Source: Oegoconia quadripuncta (taxonomy: Eukaryota > Arthropoda > Insecta > Lepidoptera > Autostichidae). Taken from it: 64,000 nt of DNA. Numbering within the stretch: the stretch's first letter is position 1; each line of letters opens with the position of its first letter. The stretch covers positions 25,300,618 to 25,364,617 of the forward strand of contig OX438747.1 in NCBI GenBank assembly GCA_949316235.1, in the 5' to 3' direction. Of the stretch, positions 11,891 through 24,060 are shown in pieces. The position numbers were made by a program, and so were the translations under genes. The notes beneath the pieces were generated by a model. That model worked only from the letters and a program-made list of their open reading frames with translations. It was not told where the DNA came from and made no database searches.

Positions 11891-12902
11891 GGTATAAAAA
11901 TACAACAAGCCCTGCACTAGAGATGTGGAGAGAGAGGCGGGAGGCTTTTGCCCAGCAGTGATACAATATTGGCTCCGATATAATAATAATAATATTCACA
12001 ATAAAGAATTATAGCATGTCACTACATTTTCCTTTAGCAATGGTAGCCTGCAGCCCGCCAAATCGAGCATGACACGAACTCAAATGCCAGTTTGTTTATA
12101 TATTAACTGAATCGAGTCACTTTGAGTCTGCTGTCGACTAAATTAGTTTATGACGGCGCATCACTAAAGTTTCTACATGAATACAGAGTGGTTATGGTAC
12201 AATCGAGTTCACGAGGATATATCCAGTGCCCAGCTCCGACGAATCAGTTTTTATCGAACAAAGTAAATTATGTACTTTGTATGGTGTGGATCCGTCCCTC
12301 CGAAAATTACAATTCAATCAATCGATATTCCTTTATTTTCATACGTAATATTCACCTACATTATAAAATTGTGTTTTTGAAGCTACCAGGCCTTTTGAGA
12401 AGGAACCCAAGAAAATCAATGGTCGTTGTTTTCAGTGTCATGGTTACATTGAATAGGCAAAACTGTTCATTTAGTTAAGACTAATACTAATCAAAGGAAC
12501 AACGTAATCTGGATCCATGTAGATACATAGGTAGGCACTTTTATCGCACAAGTAATCGGACATTTTTTAAAGTCATTGGACGTACAATTTGCCTTTAAAA
12601 GGATGGCGGTTTCGAATTCCGTTTGATGTAAATGTTTGTGTGATCAACACGAAATAGTAGTAATAAATATTATTACTAGATACTATTTCAACATCACCAG
12701 GATTTTGGAGTTATTAGGAGAAATAAAATTATAGTAGGTACTTCAAATATACTTTTTTTTAATTGACAAACATTATAAATTATATTAATCAAAGAGATCT
12801 ATCTCAAACTCTTACATAATCAATCAGTCATGTAACACTTTACATGATTCTAAACCATTATCGCGTTAGTCGCTCTTCGAGTTAATTTTTGATTATCTAT
12901 AT
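11891..12902. other. No gene recognised
   Basis: An RTE-like tail at 11920-11990 (TTTTGCCCAGCAGTGATACA), then AT-rich DNA. A 118-codon ORF at 12122 has no coding character that I can recognise. Confidence 0.55.
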
Positions 12903-12977
12903 GTACCCCACTGGGGATCGAACCCGCGACCTCCGAATCGTAAACCCAATGTTGTTTACATTGAGCCACGGAGGCGG
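12903..12977 (-). repeat. SINE-A head fragment (tRNA-like)
   Basis: Contains only the tRNA-like head with B box (GGTTCGATCCCC on the minus strand). Could be mistaken for a tRNA gene, but lacks a full cloverleaf and matches the SINE heads. Confidence 0.8.
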
Positions 12978-13457
12978 TATATTATATCACAGAAATTTGT
13001 AATTTCTGAGGCAATCTTTTGACAATTTTTGATAAATTTGGCACGTAATTACTGCATCCTTCTATCAAAACCATAAAGTTCGAAATAAGCGTTTATAATT
13101 TATAGCAACGTTATAAAATAATAATAGTTATTTTTGAAAAACTTGAATAGTAAATTAATTGGGCGTTTTTCCACTAAGGCGAGGGAATAAATTATTTGCA
13201 CTCTGTGCTGTTTGACGGGAATACAATAATGTTATTACATTTTTTTTCATATATTCTGCAATTTGTTATTTGGAAGAAACACCGTCAGAATAGGATTGCC
13301 AATAGTATCACAATAGTACTAACGTTAATAAAAAAGGAATGTAGTAGGTACCCCTGCATTTGTGAAGAGCTCCTACTGAATGGCATGAGCTTAATGATGA
13401 GCATCGTTTGACAGATTTTTTAACCACTGTCACAGAATTAATATAGTTCTAAGTACG

Positions 13458-13480
13458 TGAATGAATGAATGAATGAATAT
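13458..13480 (+). repeat. Tetranucleotide repeat (GAAT)n at a LINE-like terminus
   Basis: Five GAAT units followed by ATTTATTATCACAAACATTC, the look of an antisense LINE 3' end. Confidence 0.75.
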
Positions 13481-13837
13481 TTATTATCACAAACATTCTG
13501 ATATACAATCTGCTTATGAGTAATGACTTATAAGTTTAAAGAAGTACACTGTTCCCTGGAATATGTTTACAATAGGTAGGTACCTAGGTACTTAAAACTT
13601 AAGCAGCAGAAGTTGTGATAAAAGGTGCCAAGTATGTAATATAATAATAGTAGTGTTCGAATCTACCAACGTTCAACACACCTAATTGTAAGATTGACGG
13701 TCTGCATTTGTATCAAAATGTGAGTAGGTACTAATTAAGCAGCCATCCCGAAAAGGCCAGAAAATAAAAAAAAATTAAAAGATCCTTCAAAAAATTGCAG
13801 CTCGTATAAGGCGGCAAACAGTAGACAATAAAGCTAG

Positions 13838-13955
13838 ATGGGAATGAATGCCCCGGTTCCGGCGCGGGGCGTGCGATTACGCGGCATCCGGCCCGCGCGG
13901 ACACAATGGCCCGTGGCGACCGTTGCCATGGCAACATGCGCGCGTTGTGCGGATT
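13838..13955. promoter_or_regulatory. GC/CpG-rich island with perfect RFX X-box palindrome
   Basis: A short GC-rich block in AT-rich surroundings (GCGCGGGGCGTGCG, GGCATCCGGCCCGCGCGG). It contains GTTGCCATGGCAAC (13922-13935), an exact 14-bp palindrome matching the RFX-family X-box. No gene recognised on either side within a few kb. Confidence 0.45.
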
Positions 13956-14815
13956 TTTCAAGATTTCAAAATGGAATTTTGTTCAATGTTGTTATTATAG
14001 TTGCTACGTTAGATGTATGAATCCTAAAATGTACTCCGAAAATTTTGGATTATTTCGCATCTCCCCAAAGACTTGCTCCATTAATGGGGATTTTTAAAAG
14101 TTCGCTCACAGATATTATTTTAAATAGTAGCAGACCTAACATTGATATACTTTGCATAAGGCGACGTTTACTCATGGTAGCTTAGTAAGTACCTACCCTA
14201 GATGATTTTTAAAACATAAATAATGTTGCTTTGACCTACACAAAATACTTACGAGATATTAGATTTAGTACAAATAATTTTGTAATCTGTTAAGCCATGG
14301 AGTTATAATAATGTAGCTTTATTCTTTTGTATTAAAAGTTGGCAGGGTAATTTTTCAAGCACCTTCTAGTATTTTAAGTCTGTGGATTACCCACAAGATA
14401 TAAAGTTAAGTTAGAAACCTGAAATTTATAGTTAGGTATTATATCCAATAAAAATTAAAGGAACTGTTTCCAACCTGTCGAATCTATTAGGGAGGCAGTT
14501 GATGTGTGGCTCATTATGATGATGACGATATTATAAATGAAAAAAAAAATATATTTATTACTCTACCAAGCTATAACGCCTATTATGTAGTAGAGTGTAT
14601 AGTATAAATAATAAAATTAAAATAAAATAAAATAAAAATAAGTTTATTTTCACACCACATCTGTTCAACAAACAAGAAATCCAAAAAAAAGAAAAGATCA
14701 CAAAATAATTCAGGACTCCAGGCCTCCACCCAGCGGATTGGAACTAAAAATTTACAAACAAAAGGTCTTATACAAAAACAAAAAATATGAAAGAACGGTG
14801 TATGTATATGTTTAT

Positions 14816-14817
14816 GC

Positions 14818-14907
<90 letters not shown>

Positions 14908-14940
14908 GTGTGTGTGTGTGTGCGTGTGCGTGTGCGTGTG
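14816..14940 (+). repeat. Compound microsatellite (CT)n(GT)n
   Basis: A run of CT dinucleotides followed by about 50 GT units with a few C interruptions near the end. Likely polymorphic. Confidence 0.97.
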
Positions 14941-16049
14941 AATGTATCTAACCTGTATATTAAAGTTTAAACTTTTAAGAGATTTTCAGTATCATCGTAA
15001 TTTAATTGCAGTATCCAATAGGTAAGTTTATGTTTACATTCAAATTTATTTAATTGAATAATCCTCAGAATATAGTTTATTTTATTGTAAAGAAAAGGTC
15101 CGAGAAAAACGAAAAATCTATGCATAAAGAAGTAATAGAAAAAAGTGTGACTGTCATGGGGATAAACATGACACCCTTTTCCAGTTGACCGACGAAAGTA
15201 TATTGTTACTAGCCCAAAAACATGATAAATAACGAAGTTGGTAAAGACGTGGGTTTTGTGACTTTGTCAATAATATGGTTGCCTAGTCCTACGTAGTCAA
15301 TTACCTATAAGATACATTATTAATAACGTTCCTATTGAGTACGTTCAAAGAAAACACAATTTTGATCAATTTCATTTATGTACTTAGGGGAAATGTCAAT
15401 AATAAAAACTTTAATAAATAAATTAATACAAAAAATACTTGACACCTTTTCCACGTTTATGTTTTTGATGGTATATTATTAATTAAATGAATGCAATCTA
15501 TACTATATTGATATATCATAGGTTCAGCATTCGTGCCTTACACTACACTTTTTTTATTTTTTTTATTGGGACAGTTAACAACAGTGTACATAGTTTCATT
15601 ATTAACAGTTTCTGTAGGTATTAACACTGTGATCTACCATTTTGTGCATACAAAAAAGCGTTAGTAAGTAAGTAAGTAGGCTTATCTAAGGTAACAGGAA
15701 ATCTTTATAAACACAATATTAGAGTAAGTTTTCGAAAATCAATTATTGAGGCCAAATTGTATCAATTTTTTTAGATGTACCTCGGTGTTTCCATTTGAAT
15801 CCTGTTATTTTATTCGAGAGGTCTGTCAGACGATACGCATACTCGCATTTTTGCCGTCATAGCTTATACTCGCATTCGCACAAAACAAGCTTACAGAATT
15901 ACTACATTTTGGAGGCTCACCAACATCTCTTATTTCCATTCAAAATAGTTTTCCAAAGTAATTAATCATTCATAAATTCTATTGTTCTTATTAGTTATAG
16001 TTTTGAGCCGCAATTGTAGCGCTCAACTCTTACAAAATTACCAATTAAT

Positions 16050-16165
16050 TTGTGTATACAATGCAATACAAATACATTTTATTGCACAAAAGGAGAATAT
16101 ACATTTTACAAAACATAATATAGAAAAGAGTACAATTAGGCGGACGTATCACTTTGCAATGTATA
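16050..16165 (-). repeat. LINE 3' terminus
   Basis: GCAATACAAATACATTTTAT ... ACAATTAGGCGGACGTATCA, related to 9768-9905. Confidence 0.6.
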
Positions 16166-16807
16166 GCAATGTTCTTCAATGAAACAACTTGTTTATTTTC
16201 GCTACTCCCAATCCCTTAACTAAATCATATCATGCTACAATTGTCTCAGATAGACACTCGGACAATAGAAGCAGGTGCAATTGTACACGGCAATTCGATC
16301 GGACATAATTGCATAATGTTGTTAACAAGCGAGGATACGTCTCAATCTCAATGGAGTGTGACTGAATATGCTTGGCAATATATTCCAGGCAGACCGTGGT
16401 GCTTTCCTCAACCCAATATGAGAGAATACAAAATGCTAAGGATTTAAAAAGACCTCACTAGATTGAGAGGATGATCCACTCATTAGAATCTTTTTCATGA
16501 TGCTTGATTATGTTTGACATTTTTTTTAGACATGTGTTTTCCCCTTCTTATCACCGATCGTTCTAATACAATACGTCCATGGCTAGGAAGCCTGGTGACC
16601 TGTAATTCTGGTTTTTGCTTTTAAGCACCAGTATCTTTCCATAAATAAGTGCTATACATTACCTAGCCCTAAAATAACTTTACAAAGCTTAATTTGTGGT
16701 GAGACAAATAAACCATTTTATTTATACTATATTTATTCACACATTAAATATATTAATGTAAGTCGGGCGCGCTCATACGGTGCGGTCACAATTTTGACAT
16801 CCATTGA

Positions 16808-17206
16808 GTGATTGACAAAATAACCCATAAATGTTGTACTTCTGGTGTTGTAATTAACGAACTAATATGCTTCGTGAACCCGAAGATAGATGTTATGGAC
16901 GAATTATCGTTACTTCAAATTTGTGAAAGTAATTTTACAGAAAGTGAAGTGGACAGTGTGAAAGCTATTTTGAACGAATTAACTAATCAGCGTACCCTGC
17001 GCAAGGAAACTGTGAAGTCGAAACGTGCACTGCAGAATATCATCAGGGTCCTGAATCAATCTGAACCAGATAGACTACCGACCTTTGTGGCCAAGAATTT
17101 AAATCTACTCCCGTCCATTAGTTTTGACCACATCGACGTAACCAGCTTGTTGAAGGATATTCTTCTTATGAAGGCGGATATCAATAACATTAAAACAACA
17201 TATTAA
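16808..17206 (+). CDS. Mobile-element-type ORF (lepidopteran repeat protein fragment)
   Basis: An open frame of 132 codons. From the internal Met at residue 29 it reads MDELSLLQICESNFTESEVD, and later LPTFVAKNLNLLPSISFDHI followed by DVTSLLKDILLMKADI. I recall this layout (acidic N-terminus, then P-x-FVA-x-L, then FDH-[IV]-DVT-x-LLKD) from many uncharacterised proteins spread through lepidopteran genomes, usually linked to transposons. This is recall, not a search. The stop comes after INNIKTTY, so the C-terminus is probably lost. Confidence 0.45.
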   Translation: MIDKITHKCCTSGVVINELICFVNPKIDVMDELSLLQICESNFTESEVDSVKAILNELTNQRTLRKETVKSKRALQNIIRVLNQSEPDRLPTFVAKNLNLLPSISFDHIDVTSLLKDILLMKADINNIKTTY

Positions 17207-17343
17207 AATTCAATTATAGTATAATTACACGACCATGATGAAACAAAAGGAATGACTTTATCAGTAAATATGTGTATGTTATTTGTTCAAATCACGTCGG
17301 GGTCACCACTTTAGAGATGGTCTCTCCCATAAATAAAAGTCTT

Positions 17344-17865
17344 TCATGGATGATTCTTTATATTAAAATCCAAATAATCAAACATTAATTCTCTGTAGGT
17401 AAAGTTACTGTCCTCTTGTTTTTTTAATCTCCTCCCTCTCTCTGGGTAGATTTTTTTTTTTTTTTTTTTGGTTTCATTCTCTCCTTTAGGAGAAGGCAAA
17501 GGATCTAGCCCATAACAGCCATGTCTTATTTCTCTTATTTCTTCAGTTTGTAAGTCAGTCTCAGTCAAAACAAGTAATTCGTCGTATACTTGGCGTATAC
17601 AGAGTCTAGTCACGGTCAAGTCATTCTTCAGTAAAGTGGCAGAATGCTTTACAAAAGATTTTGGCGGCTTCTTGTGGGAACCCGAAAGCTCCGTTACGCA
17701 CTTTAATTTACACTTCCCTTCACTTGTACACCATCACTAACGTTTGCTGCACAATATTCTGCCATTATTAAGCTTCAAAAGTTAGAATGCACAAATTATA
17801 AGAATAATAAAGAAAAATGCTACTTCACTCGCCGAGTTCCCGCCAAAAAGCCTCTCTGGGTAGAG
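17344..17865 (-). repeat. Repeat U, copy 3 (inverted)
   Basis: The minus strand starts TTTTTGGCGGGAACTCGGCG (17849 down) and encodes [20 protein letters not shown] and [11 protein letters not shown] as in copies 1 and 2, then a long A run (T run at 17451-17469). It lies next to the mobile ORF at 16.8 kb. Confidence 0.75.
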
Positions 17866-20800
17866 GCCTTTCAGTGTTGCCAGAAAACCTTGCATCAAAC
17901 CGATGCGCGCGAATTGGAACGCCACACATGTATTTACATAATGCATGTTCCACCATCACTCCTGTCTTATTGTAACAAGTGAAGTATCAATTTTTGCGCA
18001 AGGGTCATCCTCTATTCCACTAATATTATAAATTAGAAGTTTGGATGTTAGTTTCTCAATTTCTCAATTAAGGCTTAAACAAATTTTGATGATCTATGAT
18101 ACATAGACAGACTATGTCCGGATTCAAATATCAAAATGATTTTAGGCGGTCTAGTAGGCAATAAGACATATAAAATGTATCGAACTCGACTATATGCCAA
18201 TTGTAGGTAGGTACACCATCTTGCAGTCATAGAGAGATGAGCTATACTAAGGCTCGTTGTTGGAGGAAAAATGTAACGACAAGCCACAGCATATGTACTT
18301 GTCCTGTGCTATCTATATGTATATCTATATATAACTGACTTGCAGACTTGTGTAATTAATTCTAATAGTTGGTATATTAAAAATGAATTTATATAACTAA
18401 GAACAACGGATCCGAAACCCATAACATGGCCCGCAATAAAGCGTTCTGCTCCAAATCAGTTGGCGGTCAAGCGCTCACATTAGCTTCAGATTTACGACGA
18501 CCCTCCCGCTGAGACCGCTACTGTTTTATGAGTATTCACACCGTTCTCGTCCTAATAACAAAAACTCTACGCGCATGTACGGGAAGAATACGACTAAGGT
18601 ACCTAGTGTACCTGCCATGAAACCGAAAAGGATTTTATTATGCCCGCCTTAAAATTCTTTTTTCTTTCATGGTATCTACCACTCAGAGATGTAAGTTGTC
18701 GGTCACATTCAAAAGCTGACCGCAAAATTGCAATACATGACAAGTCGCTTTAGTATTGTTGTTTAAATTTTTTGTATCAAAGAATCTTCAATTCTACTTA
18801 ATATTCTAAATGTATAGACAATAATACAACTAAAATCACGATATTTGGATAATTAAATAATACGCATCCTGTCTCGTGCATACAGTCATAGTGCGCAAAG
18901 CAGATATACTTAGGACCCCCAATTCAGTAGCTCAATTATTACGAAAGAGAAAAAGTAAATTAATGATTAATTTGACATAACATTTGTTAATGCGAAAAGA
19001 GCTAATGTAACCGTCGAATTGGTGACATTAACATTATATCACTTTGGGTAAGTGACATTGTGATTGATTTTTCGTCTACTTACATCTCTGATACTCATTT
19101 TATAAACGTCCATCGATATAACAAACTCAACAATATCTGAGTTTCTTTACATAAAAATGCTATGAGATGTTGCCAATACATTCGCATTTGTAGACAGAAA
19201 GTTAATAATGTGCATGGGGTCCTCTGGTGAAGTCCTTTGAAAGCCATAATATGAGAAATTATTTTCATTGCCGTGTGTGTGTTTCACGTTGGCACGTTAA
19301 AATAATAATCATTTCCCGTGGGGAACGTAAAAGGAGACTATAGGTCATTCCACCAAAAAAAATCTAATAGACTTACACGTTTTAGCGGCGATGGGACCCC
19401 CCCGAATGACATGTGCACTTCTGTATATTAACAAAGGTGAGTCGTGGATGTTGTTTCCAGCAATAACTTTTAATAGCTTATTTGGAACACCCAAATGCTT
19501 ATGTGTGGGATATTTCTGACCACCTCATTTGAGATGACGGCCGACACGTTATGCATGCAAGTTCAATATAAATCCAAAATGAAGATACACGAATAGCTTA
19601 AGAGGAAGGCATTTTTACTTATATTCAAAGGACATCTAATTCAAATTCTCCATTTACATTCACATTTTCACATCCCATGCCGTAATATAAATACCTATCT
19701 TTATTCAATATCAGCATATCAACCACAGTACGTCACCTGCTGACCATAAGCACCCCCCTGTATCTGTATGATCTGTAGAGTGACCGGATGAATTAATTAC
19801 ATACTAGTTAATCTAAATTTCTAAATCCTTGGGTCTTATGATCTAGGGACGCAGTGAACTTACTAACGACAAAAGTACCTACTAAATTGGTGATAAATCT
19901 TGAGACAACATACTATTATATCCTACACAGCGGAATAAATTAGGAAAGGTTAAAGAATCCATTCCAGCCACTGGATAATTGTTAAAATACTTTTATACTC
20001 ACAGTCAACTTAGCATCATCAACTGGCATAATGGATTATCATGTCTTCATGAGGCATATATGATAGGCAGTTTTAATTCTGGGCCGTCCTAAAAAGGTAT
20101 TCTATGCCACGCCATCTGTGTAAAATTTAGTAAACTTATACTTGTACAAACTACCTTGGAAGATCTGAAGAAGGCATCCTTGCAAAGCTGTGTTGCGAAG
20201 TTCCATCGTTTCCATTATTTATTTTCACAGGACTCATAGAACATCACTGATATATGGAATAAAAGCAATATATCTCATGAGATCATATTTTAATCCAAAA
20301 TATCTCAGGTGATTGTAATTTTGAGCCGTCTTTTGCCAATTTTAATAACTCATACTACTATCAATTAGAAAAATATTCTCCACAGCACAGCGCCATCTGT
20401 GTAAAATTTTGAGAAGTTGTAGCGAACTTTGTAAGACCCTTGGCAAAGTCGTTCGTGCAAAATTATGTTGCAAAGTCCTTTGCCTTCACAGAGTTTGCAC
20501 TGTTACATACTGTTACCGTTTGCAAATACTAAAAGAAAAACATACTGACTGACCCAATAATCAATCACCGATGATAAAATATGTATCTCATTAATTACTC
20601 ATATTAATATTATTATTATTAATAAATAATATTCATCTTATTACACATCTGTGGGTCACGGTGTAGCCTTCGGGGCGGGTGAAATAAAAAGATCTGAAAA
20701 CCAGTGCTATTTCCTAGTCACGATATTATGAATATTATGCTGAGCTGGAGCTTGTTTCTGCTAGCTAGCATTATTTTTATAAGTAGACATTATTATATAA

Positions 20801-20999
20801 GGTGTACAATCATAGTGTCTTAATCAAAACATTCTCCTTTAAATTCACGACTCGCAAACACATTGCAATTAAATGCTCCAATTTTCACCATAATTATCAG
20901 AATATCATCACTATTATTTAGTCATCGTTTTCGTTATTAGTCAACAATGGCAATCCAAATAACGTTATTTTCTTTGAGTGGCAATGAATCAACCATCCG
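17866..20999. other. Longest repeat-poor stretch; no gene recognised
   Basis: Three kb of AT-rich DNA without recognised SINE or LINE copies. Two similar segments (about 20040-20215 and 20320-20485, each with GCCATCTGTGTAAAATTT and a TTGCAAAG/TTGCAAAGTCC end) look like an old tandem duplication. A modest GC patch lies at 18420-18530. Being just upstream of the candidate promoter at 21 kb, part may be regulatory. Confidence 0.5.
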
Positions 21000-21118
21000 C
21001 CGGCCGGCGCGCTGCGCTGACTGTCCCGCCATTTTTTCTTGCTGTCATTTTCACGCCAACGTTCGCGAAGTGTGTGTGTGTGCACGTTTTAGAATTTTTA
21101 TCGAGTCACATTTTTCAC
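21000..21118 (+). promoter_or_regulatory. Candidate promoter and non-coding first exon with strong splice donor
   Basis: A sharply GC- and CpG-rich block (CCGGCCGGCGCGCTGCG at about 21000) sits in AT-rich DNA, followed by an E2F-like GTCCCGCCATTTT, a short GT run, and a textbook donor CAC|GTAAGTAAAT at 21119. This is the look of an insect promoter plus untranslated first exon. The next candidate exon is 450 bp downstream. Confidence 0.45.
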
Positions 21119-21572
21119 GTAAGTAAATTAATTTGTCTAGAAAGAAACTGATTTGTGTCATCCAGTAGCCCATTGTTTCCCATTTATAAATAATTTGTTG
21201 TGAATGTATCAAATTCTTATATGTAAGTGCCGATTTAATTTGACAACCATTTACAATACCTTTTGTGTTCTATTGTTTCGCCGGTGAATGTAAAGATTTA
21301 TCACATTACTTACCGTTTCTTCGAAGCATCGCTTTGTTAAGCCTTGGCATACTTTGGGCATAATTTACACCAACCATGCACAAATTAGTTAAATTTTTTT
21401 CAGAGCGACCTTTCTTGCCTATAAACACGTGCATGCCCGGTGTAATTTCAGTTTTACGAAAAAAATGCAATAAAATGTAGTTAAGGTTATGTTTTACGAG
21501 ATCTTATTTAACCATGTAATAGTTTTATATATATAATCTTGAAGGTTATATTTTAAGGTGTGTAATTTTAAG

Positions 21573-21671
21573 GTTGATGATGCAAGCGGTGACAAACGGT
21601 AGAAAGAGACTGCGTAATGAGTCAGAGAATGATGAAGAGACGGGAAATTTAGCTAAAAAGTTAATACCCAG
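21573..21671 (+). CDS. Candidate first coding exon of an unrecognised gene
   Basis: Acceptor ATTTTAAG ends at 21572 and donor GTAGGA starts at 21672. ATGATG at 21577 opens 31 codons: MMQAVTNGRKRLRNESENDE, then ETGNLAKKLIP, plus two bases. The basic RKRLR followed by an acidic run and a second basic KK looks like a nuclear protein N-terminus, but I recognise no family. It lies downstream of the candidate leader exon. A following exon must supply one base to complete the split codon; 29610-29823 fits that phase but lies 7.9 kb away, and intermediate exons may be missed. Confidence 0.42.
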
Positions 21672-22211
21672 GTAGGAGTTCTAGGTACTCTACCTTTGTG
21701 GTGTAGGGGCTGCATGGGTCGAGGTCTTTTATACAGGAATAAAACCATATTCTTTCAAGTATATTTTATAAGTTCCAATTAAGTTACGCATGTGATGCGA
21801 ACTATTAAGTCACTAACTACAATATTTCATAGCTATTCTAATGTTTGATATATCTCCGATTGATGTTGATGTTATTTATTTATTATCATTATTTGTAATC
21901 AAGAATCCGAAATACTGGTTTCTTGATACTTGACTGGTTCAATTGGGCCGATCTGTAAAGGGACTTGGATGCTGCTTATGACAGCTGTACCTTTTTTTTT
22001 GGAAATACAGTTCTAGTGTAGCCTTGCCCGTCACATTCTAGGATGCACCTATTGTATAATTTTGCCTCCCTAATTCAATGCTTGTGGCATTGCCTATATA
22101 GTTTTATTTTTATGTCAACATTTTTTATGACCTACCTACTTTACAAAAATTAAAGAATACCAACTCTATGTGGTTATATCTCATAAACCTACCTTATTTG
22201 GGTCTATATTA

Positions 22212-22335
22212 AATAAATAATAAATATCTTTGCACACACACAGTGCCTTCCAGTCCACACTAAGCAACTAGGCTTGTATTATAGATACCAGATGGTTGAT
22301 AAACTACACAAATACATTTTTTTTTTAAATAACTA
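22212..22335 (-). repeat. SINE-B, 3' part only
   Basis: Matches the tail half of SINE-B (CACTAAGCAACTAGGCTTGT, GGTTGATAAACTACACAAAT). Confidence 0.75.
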
Positions 22336-22924
22336 CATATATAAATGTATTATACCAATAACATAAGAAGAAGTTAATGTCCTATCATATTTCCTTACGA
22401 AGCAGGATTTAATAGCATGAGAGGAACACTGTCTTACCAAACAAAAAGATAGGAACATTTTCTCACATGGTAGGAGTTCATTAGGAAATGGGGCTCCTTC
22501 ATTTATTGGAACAAACTGCCAAGATTAATACTTAAATTTTTCATTCCCCTGTGACCGGCTAAATATGCCATGCTACAAGACCTAACCAACCACATTTCCT
22601 ATCCAAAGATTTGCTATTTAATGCATGAATGAGTGGTGGTCTCGCATGAAGGTTACATCATTTTGCATGCTACTAATGAGGTGTAACTGAAATAGTACTC
22701 CACTGAGAATTTGGATACTTATATTGAAAATTTATTTTCCAAGTGCCACCAATGTCAATGTATTGTATTGTGTTACAATGTGAAAAATTTAGAGCCAGTG
22801 AATACGTCATGTGAGATATTATTCTTAACTTAAAAAAAGTGATGTCTGCTGTGGCATCTCGTAATCCGTATTTTCACTGAGACAAACCTTAGTAGTAGCA
22901 GTTTATACAAAGTCACTAAGTTAT

Positions 22925-23265
22925 TTAAGGGGCAATGGATACGCTTTTATTATAAGGTTCCAGTGGAAATAAAACAGACATTATTTACCAAAGGCTATTA
23001 TAAAATTTCCGACTATCTGGATGATAAGCAAGCATGGACATAGACCGCTCGACGATATTCAGTCTAATTATACAATATAATAGTAACCCAAACTTATTTA
23101 TAAGGGCAACCCTTAAGTTTCTTGCTCAATCTTCTCTGGGGAATCAGCTTTGTGAATGAGCAAATAGTGTCACAAACTTTAATAATAAGATAAAAAATTT
23201 GACGTTTTCAAATGATAATTTTTATCCTACGAAATAAATATTTTTTAGATTTTGATTTTGGTACC
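22925..23265 (+). repeat. LINE-F-like 3' end
   Basis: Same order of blocks as 8005-8504 ([19 protein letters not shown] coding remnant, GAGCAA..., AAATA...TTTTTGAT end), diverged. Confidence 0.7.
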
Positions 23266-24035
23266 TATGTCATTGTCTGTCCTTAAATATGTTCCAGGCA
23301 ATATTTAGTTGTGTACATTCATGTTGAATCATATTCTTAATTAACATGAATCCATAGCAGGTCTGTAGGCCTCTTCAAATTGAGATTGTAGGATTTCTCA
23401 TCATCATCACCCATCACCTGGTTAAATTGACTGCACATTCATAAGGCAGAATCCCTGCAGAAGTGCAAGAAACTCAAGGGCCCTTTTAAATATTAATATT
23501 CCAATTTAAGAACATTTTTCATATAATGTCAGCTGTTAGTTACCGTTTAGTTCACATGGAGTGTGTTAACTTATAATTACCACGAAGGTACAGTCATCTC
23601 CAAAATTTGTTGGTGCAAATCAAAAAATAAATACATCAAGGCAGCCCTATGACTTTGTAAGGCTGCCTCTTATCTGCCTTGATATTTAATTTAAAAATGT
23701 TCCTATGAAAATAAATAGTATTATCTCCTCGGGAACAAGCCAATAATACTCATACAAACAAGATAGGTATTCTTAATTTATTCCATTCCCAACCAAAGAC
23801 CTAAATAAACAGTTGTGCTCTTTTATTCTTTGTTTATTGCACATAGGTTATGTAATAGGATTATTTACAAGTGATATTTATTAACTCAATAAGAGCGATT
23901 CCCATGATCAGTATTTCATAAATTCAATCCCTCATTCCGTTAAGATTGAAAATGAAAAATATATTTATTATTACAAAACAATATCCATAAATAATTGAAG
24001 CTAGATTTATTGTGTAAAGCACTAAATACACAATA

Positions 24036-24060
24036 GTGTGATACTATCAGTATCACACTT
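24036..24060. repeat. Short perfect hairpin
   Basis: AGTGTGATAC-TATCA-GTATCACACT: 10-bp arms, 5-nt loop. Confidence 0.7.

Larger units (their letters stand above)
12978..16049. other. No gene recognised apart from the GC island and microsatellites listed
   Basis: AT-rich DNA with poly(A)/poly(T) runs and short LINE-like scraps (e.g. 14480-14530). No exon with convincing borders. Confidence 0.55.

Noticed and set aside
12122..12478. 118-codon ORF
   Set aside because: AT-rich, no recognisable motif, no splice or promoter context; likely chance.
12903..12977. tRNA-like sequence with a good B box
   Set aside because: Matches the SINE-A head exactly and cannot form a full cloverleaf with a closing acceptor stem. 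The same holds for the heads at 30320-30384, 42816-42890, 46015-46077 and 52880-52947.
14738..14941. ORF across the GT microsatellite
   Set aside because: It encodes only alternating Cys-Val; a by-product of the repeat.
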